Of a stretch of 55,072 nt of DNA, positions 29,072-36,921 are shown in pieces (the first letter of the stretch is position 1; every line of letters starts with the position of its first letter). Position numbers and translations under genes: made by a program. Source of the DNA: Rheinheimera sp. (GTDB lineage: Bacteria; Pseudomonadota; Gammaproteobacteria; Enterobacterales; Alteromonadaceae); the NCBI GenBank assembly GCA_008015325.1, contig SSFI01000110.1, positions 1 through 55,072 of the forward strand. The letters are read 5' to 3'. Below the pieces are notes generated by a model, which did not search any database, had not been told where the DNA came from, and worked only from the letters and a program-made list of their open reading frames with translations.

Positions 29072-30235
29072 GTGGTACCTTTTTCTTTAGCAGATACACC
29101 AACATTGGGGCTGACTGCAACGGCCCTGCGCGAAGCGGCCGCTGAGTGGACGGCGCGTGAAATTGCTCAACAACCGCAGGTCTGGCGGCAAATTGTCAGC
29201 CAAATCAATGCTGATAACGAACTACGCCAATGGTTTGCTGCCCAGCTGGCCGAACCCGGCCTGCGCATCATTCTGACCGGTGCCGGCACTTCGGCGTATA
29301 TTGGTCAGGCCTTGTTACCAGCGCTTGCCGTCACATTGCCCAATCCGGCGCAGCGGCTGGAGGCTATCAGCACCACAGATCTGGTCAGTAATCCGGCGCA
29401 ATATCTGCAAAACCAGTATCCGACCTTATTGATTAGCTATGGCCGCTCCGGTAACAGCCCGGAAAGCCTGAAAACAGTGCAGCTGGCCGATCAGCTACTG
29501 CCGGACTGTCGGCATCTGATCATCACCTGTAACGCCGCCGGGCAACTGGCGCAATATGGCCATGCCCATCACCAGAGTAAGGTGCTGCAACTGCCGGATG
29601 CCTGCCATGACCGCAGCTTTGCTATGACCAGCAGTTTTAGCGGCATGTATCTGGCAACTTTATGGCTGTTTCAGCCAGAGCAGTCGCAGCTCGACACGAC
29701 TATTGACGTGACAACACAGTTACTGTCGCAAAGTGCGGCGATCCGCGCCGAAGCCGAATTACCGGCTGAGCGCGTGGTGTTTGTTGGCAGCGGTGGTCTC
29801 GCCGGGATTGCCCGCGAAGCTGCGCTGAAATATCTGGAACTGACCGCTGGCCAGATCAGCAGTTTTTATGAAAGCAGCCTTGGTTTTCGCCATGGCCCGA
29901 AGTCGGTAGTGAATGCGCAGACCCAAGTGTTTATTCTGCGTTCGAACGACCCCTATACCGCAAAGTATGATGTTGATTTACATGCGGAAGTGCAGCGCGA
30001 TCGCCGGGCAGCTTATAGCCGGCTGGTGCAGCTGGATGCCTGTCACGGCGCAGCTTTATTAACGGACGCCTGGCTCGCTTTGCCACTGATTGTGTATTGC
30101 CAGACGCTGGCATTTTTTAAAGCGCTGCAGCTTCAGATCTCGCCGGATAATCCGTGTCCGACCGGTGAAGTCAATCGGGTGGTACAGGGCGTGACTTTAT
30201 ATCCGTTTGCCCCCGCACTTACGGAGAGAGCCTGA
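29072..30235 (+). CDS. agaS: Galactosamine-6-phosphate deaminase/isomerase (SIS domain) AgaS
   Basis: Converts galactosamine-6-phosphate to tagatose-6-phosphate and ammonia. It has about 387 residues with two SIS domains: the first has RIILTGAGTSAYIGQAL, LLISYGRSGNSPES and LIITCNAAG; the second has ERVVFVGSGGLAGIAREAALKYLELT, YESSLGFRHGPKSVV and FILRSND. The order of motifs and the length match E. coli AgaS (384). The start is GTG 29072, with GGGAG seven bases upstream; the frame is open further back into agaZ but that extension is not credible. The stop overlaps the kinase start by one base. Confidence 0.9.
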   Translation: MVPFSLADTPTLGLTATALREAAAEWTAREIAQQPQVWRQIVSQINADNELRQWFAAQLAEPGLRIILTGAGTSAYIGQALLPALAVTLPNPAQRLEAISTTDLVSNPAQYLQNQYPTLLISYGRSGNSPESLKTVQLADQLLPDCRHLIITCNAAGQLAQYGHAHHQSKVLQLPDACHDRSFAMTSSFSGMYLATLWLFQPEQSQLDTTIDVTTQLLSQSAAIRAEAELPAERVVFVGSGGLAGIAREAALKYLELTAGQISSFYESSLGFRHGPKSVVNAQTQVFILRSNDPYTAKYDVDLHAEVQRDRRAAYSRLVQLDACHGAALLTDAWLALPLIVYCQTLAFFKALQLQISPDNPCPTGEVNRVVQGVTLYPFAPALTERA

Positions 30236-31146
30236 TGATTTATGGTCTGGATATTGGCGGCACCAAAATTGAAATGGCGGTGTTTCAGCCGGATTTCAGT
30301 CTGGTCGAGCGCTGGCGTGTGCCGACGCCGACCGATGATTATGCGGTGTTTTTGCAAACGGTCAGCGCACAAGTCGCGCTGGCCGACCAGAAATTTGGCC
30401 ACAAAGCCGCGGTCGGTATTGCTTTGCCCGGCGTGGTCGCACCGCAAGGGCTGGTAACTTCATCCAATGTCGCTTGTCTGAATCAGCAGCTGGTGGGGAC
30501 TGATTTGACTGCGCGTCTGCAGCGCCCGGTGGCGATTGGCAATGATTGCCGGCTGTTTGTATTGTCGGAAGCTTTGCTCGGTGCTGGCCGGGGTTATCGC
30601 CGGGTGTTTGGGGTTATTCTGGGCACCGGTGCCGGCGGCGGGCTTTGTGTTGATGGTGAACTCTATCAGGGCCGGCATCAGCTGGCCGGCGAGCTTGGCC
30701 ATCAGTCGATTGCGGCACGGGTGCTGGCGCAATATCAGCTGCCGCTCTATCGCTGTGGTTGTGGCCTCGATGGCTGCGCCGAAACTTATATCTCCGGCAC
30801 GGGTCTGGCCCGGCTTTACCGGCATTTCAGTCAGCAGGACGTGACCACTTATGACTGGTTGCAGGCGCTGCGCGCCGGCGACGCAGTGGCGCAGCGCTGT
30901 TTTGCCTGTTACCTCGATGCGCTGGGCGCCGCTTTGGCAGCGCAGGTGCTGGCTTATGATCCGGATGTGTTGGTACTGGGTGGTGGCTTGTCCGATATTG
31001 ATGAAATCTTTGCCGCGCTACCTGCTGCGATTAGCCGCCATCTGTTTGCCGGCGTCGAAGTACCTCCGCTGCGCCGTGCCGAGTTTGGCGCCGCCAGCGG
31101 TGAACGGGGAGCGGCGATTCTGGGCGCTCGTTTAGCGGCGGGCTGA
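30235..31146 (+). CDS. agaK: ROK-family sugar kinase, probable N-acetylgalactosamine kinase
   Basis: Cytosolic ATP-dependent kinase of 303 residues. ROK marks: phosphate loop YGLDIGGTKIEMAVF, GIALPGVV, the catalytic aspartate in AIGNDCRLF (D104), the ATP-binding GVILGTGAGGGLCVDG, the zinc site CGCGLDGCAETYISGTGL, and the adenosine region VLVLGGGLSD. It resembles NagK; placement after agaS supports a GalNAc kinase (AgaK) that replaces PTS phosphorylation. It starts at ATG 30235, overlapping the agaS stop (TGATG), so it is translationally coupled. Its 3' end overlaps the convergent hydrolase frame by 15 bases. GlcNAc or another hexosamine as the preferred substrate cannot be excluded. Confidence 0.85.
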   Translation: MIYGLDIGGTKIEMAVFQPDFSLVERWRVPTPTDDYAVFLQTVSAQVALADQKFGHKAAVGIALPGVVAPQGLVTSSNVACLNQQLVGTDLTARLQRPVAIGNDCRLFVLSEALLGAGRGYRRVFGVILGTGAGGGLCVDGELYQGRHQLAGELGHQSIAARVLAQYQLPLYRCGCGLDGCAETYISGTGLARLYRHFSQQDVTTYDWLQALRAGDAVAQRCFACYLDALGAALAAQVLAYDPDVLVLGGGLSDIDEIFAALPAAISRHLFAGVEVPPLRRAEFGAASGERGAAILGARLAAG

Positions 31147-32167
31147 GCTGCCTGATGCTGCGCCGGCAGGTGCAGCGATTAATTCGTCAATTAGTTGTGC
31201 CAGCTCAGCACCGTGGCTGAACATCAGCAAATGGTTCTGCGCTGGTAAGGCGACAAAACGGCCACCACTGTTTTTCGCCAAAGTCGCTGCAAACTCGAGC
31301 CCGTCCTGTCGCCAGCGTTCAAGCCGGGCTTTATCTTCTTTAGCTGCTGCGATCAGCGGCGCTTCAAAATCACTGTCGACCACCGACACCGGCACAACAC
31401 TGTGTTGCCAGGGAGTTTGGCTATAAGTGGCTAAATCGGCCTGATACTGGGCGATTTCGATAGCTCTGGCCTGTTGCCTGTTTACCGGTAACCGGCTGGC
31501 CTGTAGCTGCTGCAGATAATTCCAGTCGGTCAGTTGCTGCTGTGCTGGCGGCACTAACTGGCGGATCTGCGTCAGTTCTGCGCTGATTTTCTTGGCAGTT
31601 CTGTCATTCCAGACGCCTTTGGCCAGTTCTGGCAGTAATTCTTTGAGATGGGCCCGGTACCAGTCGGCCGGCGCGCCATTATAAAGTTCCAGCGCGGCCG
31701 GCGTGGGGACGTCCGGGTCCAGCAGTAACAGCCCGTGTAGCCGCGGTGCGATGGCCGGGTCATCGGCCAGCAGGCGGGCGCTGATACTGCCGCTGGCGAA
31801 GCTGACCAGCAGAAATTTTCTGGCCGGTAACTGCGGTAGCAGCAGCGCTAAATCGCTGGCGAATTTGCGGTAAGAAGGCGTTTTGGTGTCTGAGCTGAAC
31901 CCACTGCTTTGCCGGTCCACGGCATAAGTGCGGTGCTGTTGTGCCAGCACAGGCTGCAGCAAAGCAAAAAAGCCAGTGTCGGCAAAAAAGTGTTGATTGA
32001 GGCCGGCGATCAGTACTATTGCCGTATCAACCTGCTGTGCTTTGCATGTCAGGCTGCAACAGCCTGACATGCAAAGCACCGTCTGGCAGCGGGTAAAGCG
32101 TTGAGCGTTTGGGCAAGGCCTGCAGTGCTGCACTGAACAGCACTGCAAAAAACAGCAGAGATTTCAT
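31132..32167 (-). pseudogene. Alpha/beta-hydrolase, exported, broken by a palindromic insertion near the N-terminus
   Basis: From ATG 32167 the frame encodes a good signal peptide (MKSLLFFAVLFSAALQA) and then PLPDGALHVRLLQ but stops at 32027-32029. The hydrolase body continues in another frame (VDTAIVLIAGLNQHF onward, about 300 residues, with VDRQSSGFS, LLVSFASGSISARLL as the nucleophile elbow region and a C-terminal PAQNHLLMF). Removing 19 bases at about 32038-32056 joins the two frames exactly as ...RLLQQVDTAIVL... and abolishes most of the palindrome at 32037-32079. So the gene is an exported alpha/beta-hydrolase, probably of the DUF3530-unlike small hydrolase type, inactivated by this insertion or misassembled. 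The elbow FASGS is unusual for the G-x-S-x-G motif. Confidence 0.7.
32037..32079. repeat. 43-bp palindrome with perfect 20-bp arms inside the hydrolase gene
   Basis: GTGCTTTGCATGTCAGGCTG (32037-32056) and its exact reverse complement (32060-32079) flank a CAA loop. It sits exactly at the frame break of the hydrolase. A 19-base insertion copied from the opposite arm explains both. Confidence 0.92.
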
Positions 32168-32256
32168 GGTGATGGTTCTGGTTACTCTTTGCAACAGCAT
32201 GCCGGGTGTCAGCAGCGGTAGTGTGGCAAATGGGATAAGCAGGGGCGGAATTTATC

Positions 32257-33078
32257 TCAGCGGTACTGGCCCAGTTTGGACATCATCTGGTCAAAATGCG
32301 CCTCGATCCGGTCTTGTTCGCTGCGGCCACCGGCGCCACAGCCGACCACTTTCATGCTGTGAATATCTTTTCGCAGGTCAGCGCCTGGGGTTGCCAGCAC
32401 ACAACCTTTGCCAACCCGGACCAGCTGCGACCCATCCGGCAGCGTTTCCAGTACATCGGCGGCCGGGCCTGAGCCCGGCTTCACTGCAGGCCGGCGGACG
32501 TTTGTCTCAGGCTTGGCTGAAGCTTCAGCTTTGGGGGTGGTCAGTGCTGCGAGTTCCGCCGACGACAGTGCACGCTGCGCTGTTCGCGCCGCAACTGAAC
32601 CCAGCAGCGTGGAAATATCAGTTGGTACGACCGGTGGTGTTGATACCGGAGCCGCGGCAACCGGTGTTGATATGGTTTTTACAGCTGGCGCGCTGGCTGG
32701 TTTGCGCTGGCGGACTGGTTTGGGCGGCTGCACTGTCGCGGCGGTTTTTTGTCTTGGCTGTAGCGTTTGTGGCTTTTCAGTTTCAGCTTTCACTGTTTCA
32801 GGTTTGGCTGATTCCGGCCGGGTCTGCCTGTTGATGGCAAACACGGTGATTGGCACCGGTTTTGGCGGCTTGACTGCTGTTTTGGGCTGTTGCAGCAGCA
32901 CCAGCGCGGCGATGGCCAGATGGACCAGCAACGACAGCAACAGCCAGCGATAAAATGCGGAAATCTTACGCTCTGACAACAACTTGCCTGCCCAACATTG
33001 GATACGTAAGCAGCTATGACCGGCATCAGCTGCCGAGGTTCCGCCGCGAGGCCGGCGTATTTTCGCGTTCACTGCCAC
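32257..33078 (-). CDS. TonB-like proline-rich membrane-anchored protein, unknown
   Basis: I cannot assign a family. The 273-residue protein has one membrane helix (WLLLSLLVHLAIAALVLL, about residues 45-62), then a long Pro/Lys/Glu-rich periplasmic spacer (about 66-200) like that of TonB or TolA, and a small C-terminal domain (about 210-273) with a DGSQLVRVGKGCVLA strand region and two cysteines (C230 and C245 approximately) that could pair. It lacks the TonB C-terminal domain. The start is uncertain: GTG 33078 is given; TTG near 32982, closer to the helix, is also possible. Neighbours are unrelated. Confidence 0.6.
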   Translation of the reverse strand: MAVNAKIRRPRGGTSAADAGHSCLRIQCWAGKLLSERKISAFYRWLLLSLLVHLAIAALVLLQQPKTAVKPPKPVPITVFAINRQTRPESAKPETVKAETEKPQTLQPRQKTAATVQPPKPVRQRKPASAPAVKTISTPVAAAPVSTPPVVPTDISTLLGSVAARTAQRALSSAELAALTTPKAEASAKPETNVRRPAVKPGSGPAADVLETLPDGSQLVRVGKGCVLATPGADLRKDIHSMKVVGCGAGGRSEQDRIEAHFDQMMSKLGQYR

Positions 33079-33174
33079 AGCGGCCAGGGCGACCGGACTG
33101 GCCGTAGGCTTTGTACTGATGTAAGGTAAATAGTCTCGCCCAGCAAAGTAACGAATGACCAGGGAGCCGGTTAA

Positions 33175-34038
33175 TTGCGTGCAATTTTGGTGTTTTTAGT
33201 GATATTGCTGCCGTTTGTCGCCGGTGCTGAACCTGCGCTGCGGGTGATTTATGGCAGCCCGGCCCGTCAGCTGGATTCAGTCGACCAGCGTTATCCGCTG
33301 CAACTGCTCAGGGAAGCGTTACAGGCGTCCGGCGAACCTTTTGCGTTGCAGCCGTCCGGGCAGGATATGGTGCAAAGCCGGGTACTCAAAGCAATTGCCG
33401 CCGGCCAGGTCGATGTGTACTGGAGTATGACGTCCGCCGCGCGGGAACAACAACTGCTGCCGGTGCGGATCCCATTGGATAAAGGCTTAAACGGCTGGCG
33501 ATTGCTGTTAATCCGTCAGGGCGACCAAGCGCGCTTTCAGCACATTCAGGTATTGTCTCAGCTTAAAAAATTCACGTTTATTCAGGGGCATGACTGGCCG
33601 GATACGGCCATTTTGCAGCATAACGGTTTGGCTGTGCTGACCAGCGCCCATCCGCCGCAGTTGTTCGACATGTTGCACAAAGAGCGGGGCGATGCCTTTC
33701 CCCGCGCCGTGTTTGAAGCTTATCGTGATGCGCAGCGGCAGAGTGAGCAGTTTGCGGTGGAATCTGAGCTGGTGCTGGTGTATCCGTCTGCGGTGTATTT
33801 TTTTGTCAATCGCGACAACCAACGGCTGGCCAGTGCTATCGAGCGTGGGCTGCGCCAGCTGATTGCCAACGGTCGGTTTGAATGGTTATTCCAGCAACGT
33901 TACGGTGCGGCGATCACGTCGGCAGGCCTTGCCAAACGCCGACAGATCCGGCTGGTTAATCCGCTGGCGCCGCAGTATTTCCCTTTACCGGATAGTCCTT
34001 TATGGTTTCAGCCTGTCGCAACTGTGCCTGCAGATTAA
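33175..34038 (+). CDS. Periplasmic solute-binding-like protein, family 3 (orphan)
   Basis: Exported protein of 287 residues with a signal peptide (LVFLVILLPFVAGAEP). The fold marks are weak but typical of the family: ALRVIYGSPA, YPLQLLREALQASGEPF, VLKAIAAGQVDVYWSMT, LDKGLNGWRLLLI, and a C-terminal LASAIERGLRQLIANGRFEWLFQQRYG. No transporter genes adjoin. The start is TTG 33175, with GGGAG about ten bases upstream; no ATG fits. Compared with the two other such proteins in the window it is longest and most divergent. Confidence 0.65.
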   Translation: MRAILVFLVILLPFVAGAEPALRVIYGSPARQLDSVDQRYPLQLLREALQASGEPFALQPSGQDMVQSRVLKAIAAGQVDVYWSMTSAAREQQLLPVRIPLDKGLNGWRLLLIRQGDQARFQHIQVLSQLKKFTFIQGHDWPDTAILQHNGLAVLTSAHPPQLFDMLHKERGDAFPRAVFEAYRDAQRQSEQFAVESELVLVYPSAVYFFVNRDNQRLASAIERGLRQLIANGRFEWLFQQRYGAAITSAGLAKRRQIRLVNPLAPQYFPLPDSPLWFQPVATVPAD

Positions 34039-34108
34039 TCTGGTCAGTACCGGATTATTTTGTTAGAACTATACATGCTGTTAACACTTACCGACAGGAG
34101 TCGACACT

Positions 34109-34486
34109 ATGCTTAGCAAATTGTTCCGCAGCCAGGTTATTCAGGCACATCACCGTAGTGGTAAAAGCGTCATCTGCGCATTATTGTTACTGGCGATACA
34201 AGGCTGTACCGCCCCGCAGTCATACCGCACATTGACTATTGATGGCAGTAACGCTGCAAGTACGCAGCAAAGTGTGCAGCGGGTGGTACGCAGTATGCCG
34301 CAGTCACAACAAGCTGAATTTTTACTGGCATTGGTAAAAATTCAGGTGCATGCCGGACAAATGCAGGCGGCAGCTTTACTGCAGAGTGACACCGCGATGC
34401 AGCACGTCAATTATCAGTTTTTAGGTCAGCAAACGCATGGTCTGACCGCGGAGCAAGTCATTGCAAAAGCTGCCGTATTAAAATAA
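34109..34486 (+). CDS. Small lipoprotein, DUF6694-like
   Basis: A 125-residue protein with a long n-region, a hydrophobic stretch and a lipobox-like LLAIQGC (Cys about 33), so probably a lipoprotein. The mature part reads TLTIDGSNAASTQQSVQRVV, then MPQSQQAEFLLAL and GLTAEQVIAKA; this D-G-S ... ES(V) ... F ... G-x-T-A-x-x-V/I-I-x-x-A layout fits DUF6694-type lipoproteins (from memory). ACAGGAG precedes ATG 34109. Function unknown. Confidence 0.65.
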   Translation: MLSKLFRSQVIQAHHRSGKSVICALLLLAIQGCTAPQSYRTLTIDGSNAASTQQSVQRVVRSMPQSQQAEFLLALVKIQVHAGQMQAAALLQSDTAMQHVNYQFLGQQTHGLTAEQVIAKAAVLK

Positions 34487-34506
34487 TCGTGAATGATGGC
34501 GCTCCG

Positions 34507-34562
34507 GGCAGCCGCCGCTTGGGTCTTTGCTGGCAAAGCTGGGCCTTTCTGCCGCGGCTGCC
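34507..34562. repeat. Inverted repeat with an inner hairpin between the lipoprotein and HDOD genes
   Basis: GGCAGCCGC (34507-34515) faces GCGGCTGCC (34554-34562); inside, CTTTGC and GCAAAG form a second stem around 34523-34536. No T-tract follows. It may mark the end of the lipoprotein transcript. Confidence 0.4.
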
Positions 34563-34595
34563 GTCGCGGTCTAACTTTAACCGGTGGAGGTCATG

Positions 34596-35606
34596 ATGGC
34601 CGGGCACTTACTCTGGATCGCAGAACCTGCGCCAGCCACAACTGCGCAGTTACCGCAGGACTGGGTGCTGACCTGCACCGATCCGGCAACGGCCGTGCAA
34701 TTAAAAGGTTCACCCAGTCTGGTGATCACGGATTTGGCTCAGTCGCCGCTGGTCGATGACATAGCCCTGCATTTTGCTCACAGTATCCGGGTGTTGGCGG
34801 TGCCTGATTGTCAGGATGAGCAGCTGCTGCCTTATCTGCAGCATTATCATCTGTTTTGTTTGCAGCCAGTGCCGGCAGAAAGTCTGCCGCGGCTGGTCGA
34901 TGTTGCAACTGCTTTAGCTGCGCTGGGACTTGGCGAACGCTGCCGCAATCAGTTACTGGCCTGTTCGCATCTGCCTTTGATCCCGCCGTTAGTGAGCCAG
35001 TTGCAACACCTGCTACTGGACCCTGATGTGCGCATCGACAAGCTGGCCGGGCTGATTGAACAGGACGCGGTGCTGAGCGCTCGATTATTGCAACTGGCCA
35101 ATTCGGCCTATATGGGCTTTAACCAGGAAACCTATTCGGTGCAGATGGCCATCAGCCGGCTGGGGCTCAGTTTGTTGTATGGCGTGGTGCTGGCATTGAG
35201 TGTGTCGCAGGGCAGCGACCAAAACGATGGTTTAGCCGGGGTCCGGCTGGCGGGGCATTGCCGGCAGGTTGGCCTGTGGCTGTCTTTGGATCAGACCGCG
35301 ATGGAACAGATGATGCTGGCCGCACTGTTTTATCAGCTGGGGCAGGCGCTGCTGCAAAGTGCCGATGGCGAAGTCAGTGCGCTGACTGCGGCGCAGGCCG
35401 GTGCCTTTATGCTGACCTTGTGGGGTTTTGCTGCACCGGTGGCAAAAGTGTTATTAGCGCAGCAGTCGTTGCAACAGGCGGCGAAACAACCGGCGGCGCT
35501 GGGGCTTTATCTGGCGCGCGCGCGCCAGCCGCTGCGGGTGCCGGAGCCGGCGCTGGAAAAAGTCCTGCAGAAACTCGGACTGCGGCAGCACTGGCCGGCG
35601 GCATGA
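34596..35606 (+). CDS. HDOD-domain signalling protein
   Basis: Protein of 336 residues. Residues 1-110 form a poorly conserved receiver-like or degenerate domain; the HDOD domain (about 120-300) has LPLIPPLVSQLQHLLLDPDV, LAGLIEQDAVLSARLLQLANSAY, SVQMAISRLGLSLLYGVVL. HDOD proteins lack the HD metal residues and act as adaptors in signalling. ATG 34596 is five bases after GGAGG; ATG 34593 and GTG 34584 are upstream alternatives. The stop overlaps the following Crp-like regulator by four bases (ATGA), which links the two functionally. Confidence 0.82.
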   Translation: MAGHLLWIAEPAPATTAQLPQDWVLTCTDPATAVQLKGSPSLVITDLAQSPLVDDIALHFAHSIRVLAVPDCQDEQLLPYLQHYHLFCLQPVPAESLPRLVDVATALAALGLGERCRNQLLACSHLPLIPPLVSQLQHLLLDPDVRIDKLAGLIEQDAVLSARLLQLANSAYMGFNQETYSVQMAISRLGLSLLYGVVLALSVSQGSDQNDGLAGVRLAGHCRQVGLWLSLDQTAMEQMMLAALFYQLGQALLQSADGEVSALTAAQAGAFMLTLWGFAAPVAKVLLAQQSLQQAAKQPAALGLYLARARQPLRVPEPALEKVLQKLGLRQHWPAA

Positions 35607-36283
35607 GCACTGCAATGGTCCTTACCGGGCAGGAGCTGGCCGTGCTTAGTGCCGATCCCTGGTTTACTGCACTTAACCGTGCACAGCAGCAACATTTGCT
35701 AAGCCTTGGTCGCAAACGCCAGCTGAGCGCCGGTCAACCGCTGTTCAGCCGTGGCGACGCTTTTTGCGGCATCTATGTGCTGTTAGCGGGCCAGTTATTG
35801 ATTTCGGGGTTGCACCAGTCAGGCCGGCAGGCGCTGTTGACCTTGCTGACGCCGGGGCAATGGCTCGGTGAAATCGCGTTGTTTGATCAAAAGCCGCGCA
35901 CACATGATGCCGCTGCGCTGGAGGATACTGTGCTGTGGCATATTCCACGAGCGGCACTGCAGCAACTGGTCAGCACAGAACCGCTCTGGTGGCAGGCTTT
36001 TGGCCAGCTACTGACCAGTAAACTGCGCCAGGTGTTTGTGGAACTGGAAGACCGAACAGTGCTGAGTGCGGAGCAGCGGCTGGCCCGCCGGCTTTGTCAG
36101 CTCAGTCAGCAACAGGCCAATGTGCCATTACAACAGGAACAATTGGGCCAGCTGCTGTCGTTGTCCCGTCAGACCACCAACCAGCTACTACGCCAGTTGG
36201 CCGCTCAAGGCCTGATCCAGACGCAATATGGCGGTATTACAGTTTTGAACCGGCCGGCATTGTTGCAACTGGCACAAGCATAA
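35603..36283 (+). CDS. Crp/Fnr-family transcriptional regulator
   Basis: Protein of 226 residues. A cyclic-nucleotide-binding-type beta-roll (about residues 20-135: LFSRGDAFCGIYVLLAGQLLISG, LTLLTPGQWLGEIALFD) is followed by the dimer helix and a Crp-type helix-turn-helix (QEQLGQLLSLSRQTTNQLLRQL). The phosphate-binding GEIALFD is close to the Crp GELGLFE, but the Arg-Ser/Thr pair that contacts cAMP is replaced near KPRTHDAA. No N-terminal cysteine cluster, so not an Fnr-type iron-sulphur sensor. The start overlaps the HDOD gene stop; ATG 35615 is an alternative. Confidence 0.85.
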   Translation: MSTAMVLTGQELAVLSADPWFTALNRAQQQHLLSLGRKRQLSAGQPLFSRGDAFCGIYVLLAGQLLISGLHQSGRQALLTLLTPGQWLGEIALFDQKPRTHDAAALEDTVLWHIPRAALQQLVSTEPLWWQAFGQLLTSKLRQVFVELEDRTVLSAEQRLARRLCQLSQQQANVPLQQEQLGQLLSLSRQTTNQLLRQLAAQGLIQTQYGGITVLNRPALLQLAQA

Positions 36284-36315
36284 AGCATATCCCTTGCGTA
36301 ATTGCAGTCCTAAAA

Positions 36316-36331
36316 TGTCAGGTATCTGACA
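36316..36331. promoter_or_regulatory. 16-bp palindrome, candidate operator
   Basis: TGTCAG-GTAT-CTGACA is a perfect dyad about 60 bases before the Mpo1-like gene and 32 bases after the Crp-like regulator. The regulator that would bind it is unknown. Confidence 0.4.
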
Positions 36332-36391
36332 GAGTTCCAGCGCAACTGGTTTTACATTGCAGTTTCTCGCCTCTGACTATAAGGAATAACC

Positions 36392-36898
36392 ATGCGGACT
36401 TTACGCGAACAACTGAGCCAATATGCGCTGTATCACCGCGATCAGCGGAATATTCTGACCCATTTTGCCGGCATTCCGCTGATTGTGATCAGCGTGTTTG
36501 GCATGTTGTCGTTTCCACTGTTTGGCTCTGCCATCACCGCCGCGTTAGTGTTGTTGGTGCTGAGCTGTCTGTATTATTTGCTGCTGGATGTGAAATTCGG
36601 TGTGCTGATGCTGTTGTTCAGTGGCAGCTGTTTTGCTGTGTCGCAGCAGCTGGTGCAGCTGTTTGCGCAGCAGTGGCTGTGGGGCTCGGTCGCGGTGTTT
36701 TTGGTCGGGTGGGTGCTGCAGTTTATTGGCCACTATTACGAGGGGAAAAAGCCGGCTTTTGTTGACGATCTGATGGGGCTACTGATCGGGCCTTTGTTTA
36801 TCGTCGCCGAATGGGTGTTTATTGCCGGCTTTGCCACAGAATTAAAACAACAAATTGAAGCGGACGCCGGCCCGGTACGCCAGCGCAAAACAGGCTGA
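36392..36898 (+). CDS. Mpo1-like (DUF962) membrane protein
   Basis: A 168-residue protein of the Mpo1/YGL010w family, whose yeast member is a 2-hydroxy fatty acid dioxygenase. It has the N-terminal YHRDQRNILTHFAGIPLI with the two family histidines, about four membrane helices (residues 28-115, for example ITAALVLLVLSCLYYLLLD) and the second histidine region LQFIGHYYEGKKPAFVDDLMGLLIGPLFIVAE. The iron-ligand histidines appear intact. AAGGAAT precedes ATG 36392. It is monocistronic and closed by the bidirectional terminator at 36891-36914. Confidence 0.87.
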   Translation: MRTLREQLSQYALYHRDQRNILTHFAGIPLIVISVFGMLSFPLFGSAITAALVLLVLSCLYYLLLDVKFGVLMLLFSGSCFAVSQQLVQLFAQQWLWGSVAVFLVGWVLQFIGHYYEGKKPAFVDDLMGLLIGPLFIVAEWVFIAGFATELKQQIEADAGPVRQRKTG

Positions 36899-36919
36899 AG
36901 CGATCTTCAGCCTGCTTTG
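36886..36919. terminator. Bidirectional terminator
   Basis: CAGGCTGAAG (36891-36900) pairs perfectly with CTTCAGCCTG (36905-36914) around CGAT. CTTTG follows on plus and TTTTG on minus. It overlaps the stop of the Mpo1-like gene and serves the convergent M20 peptidase gene. Confidence 0.8.
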
Positions 36920-36921
36920 AA

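Noticed and set aside
34493..34759. Plus-strand frame of 88 codons before the HDOD gene
   Set aside because: It overlaps the HDOD gene in another frame and has low-complexity Ala/Gly content without a ribosome site.
35258..35602. Long N-terminal extension of the Crp-like regulator
   Set aside because: It is the out-of-frame shadow of the HDOD domain; the coupled ATGA start at 35603 is natural.
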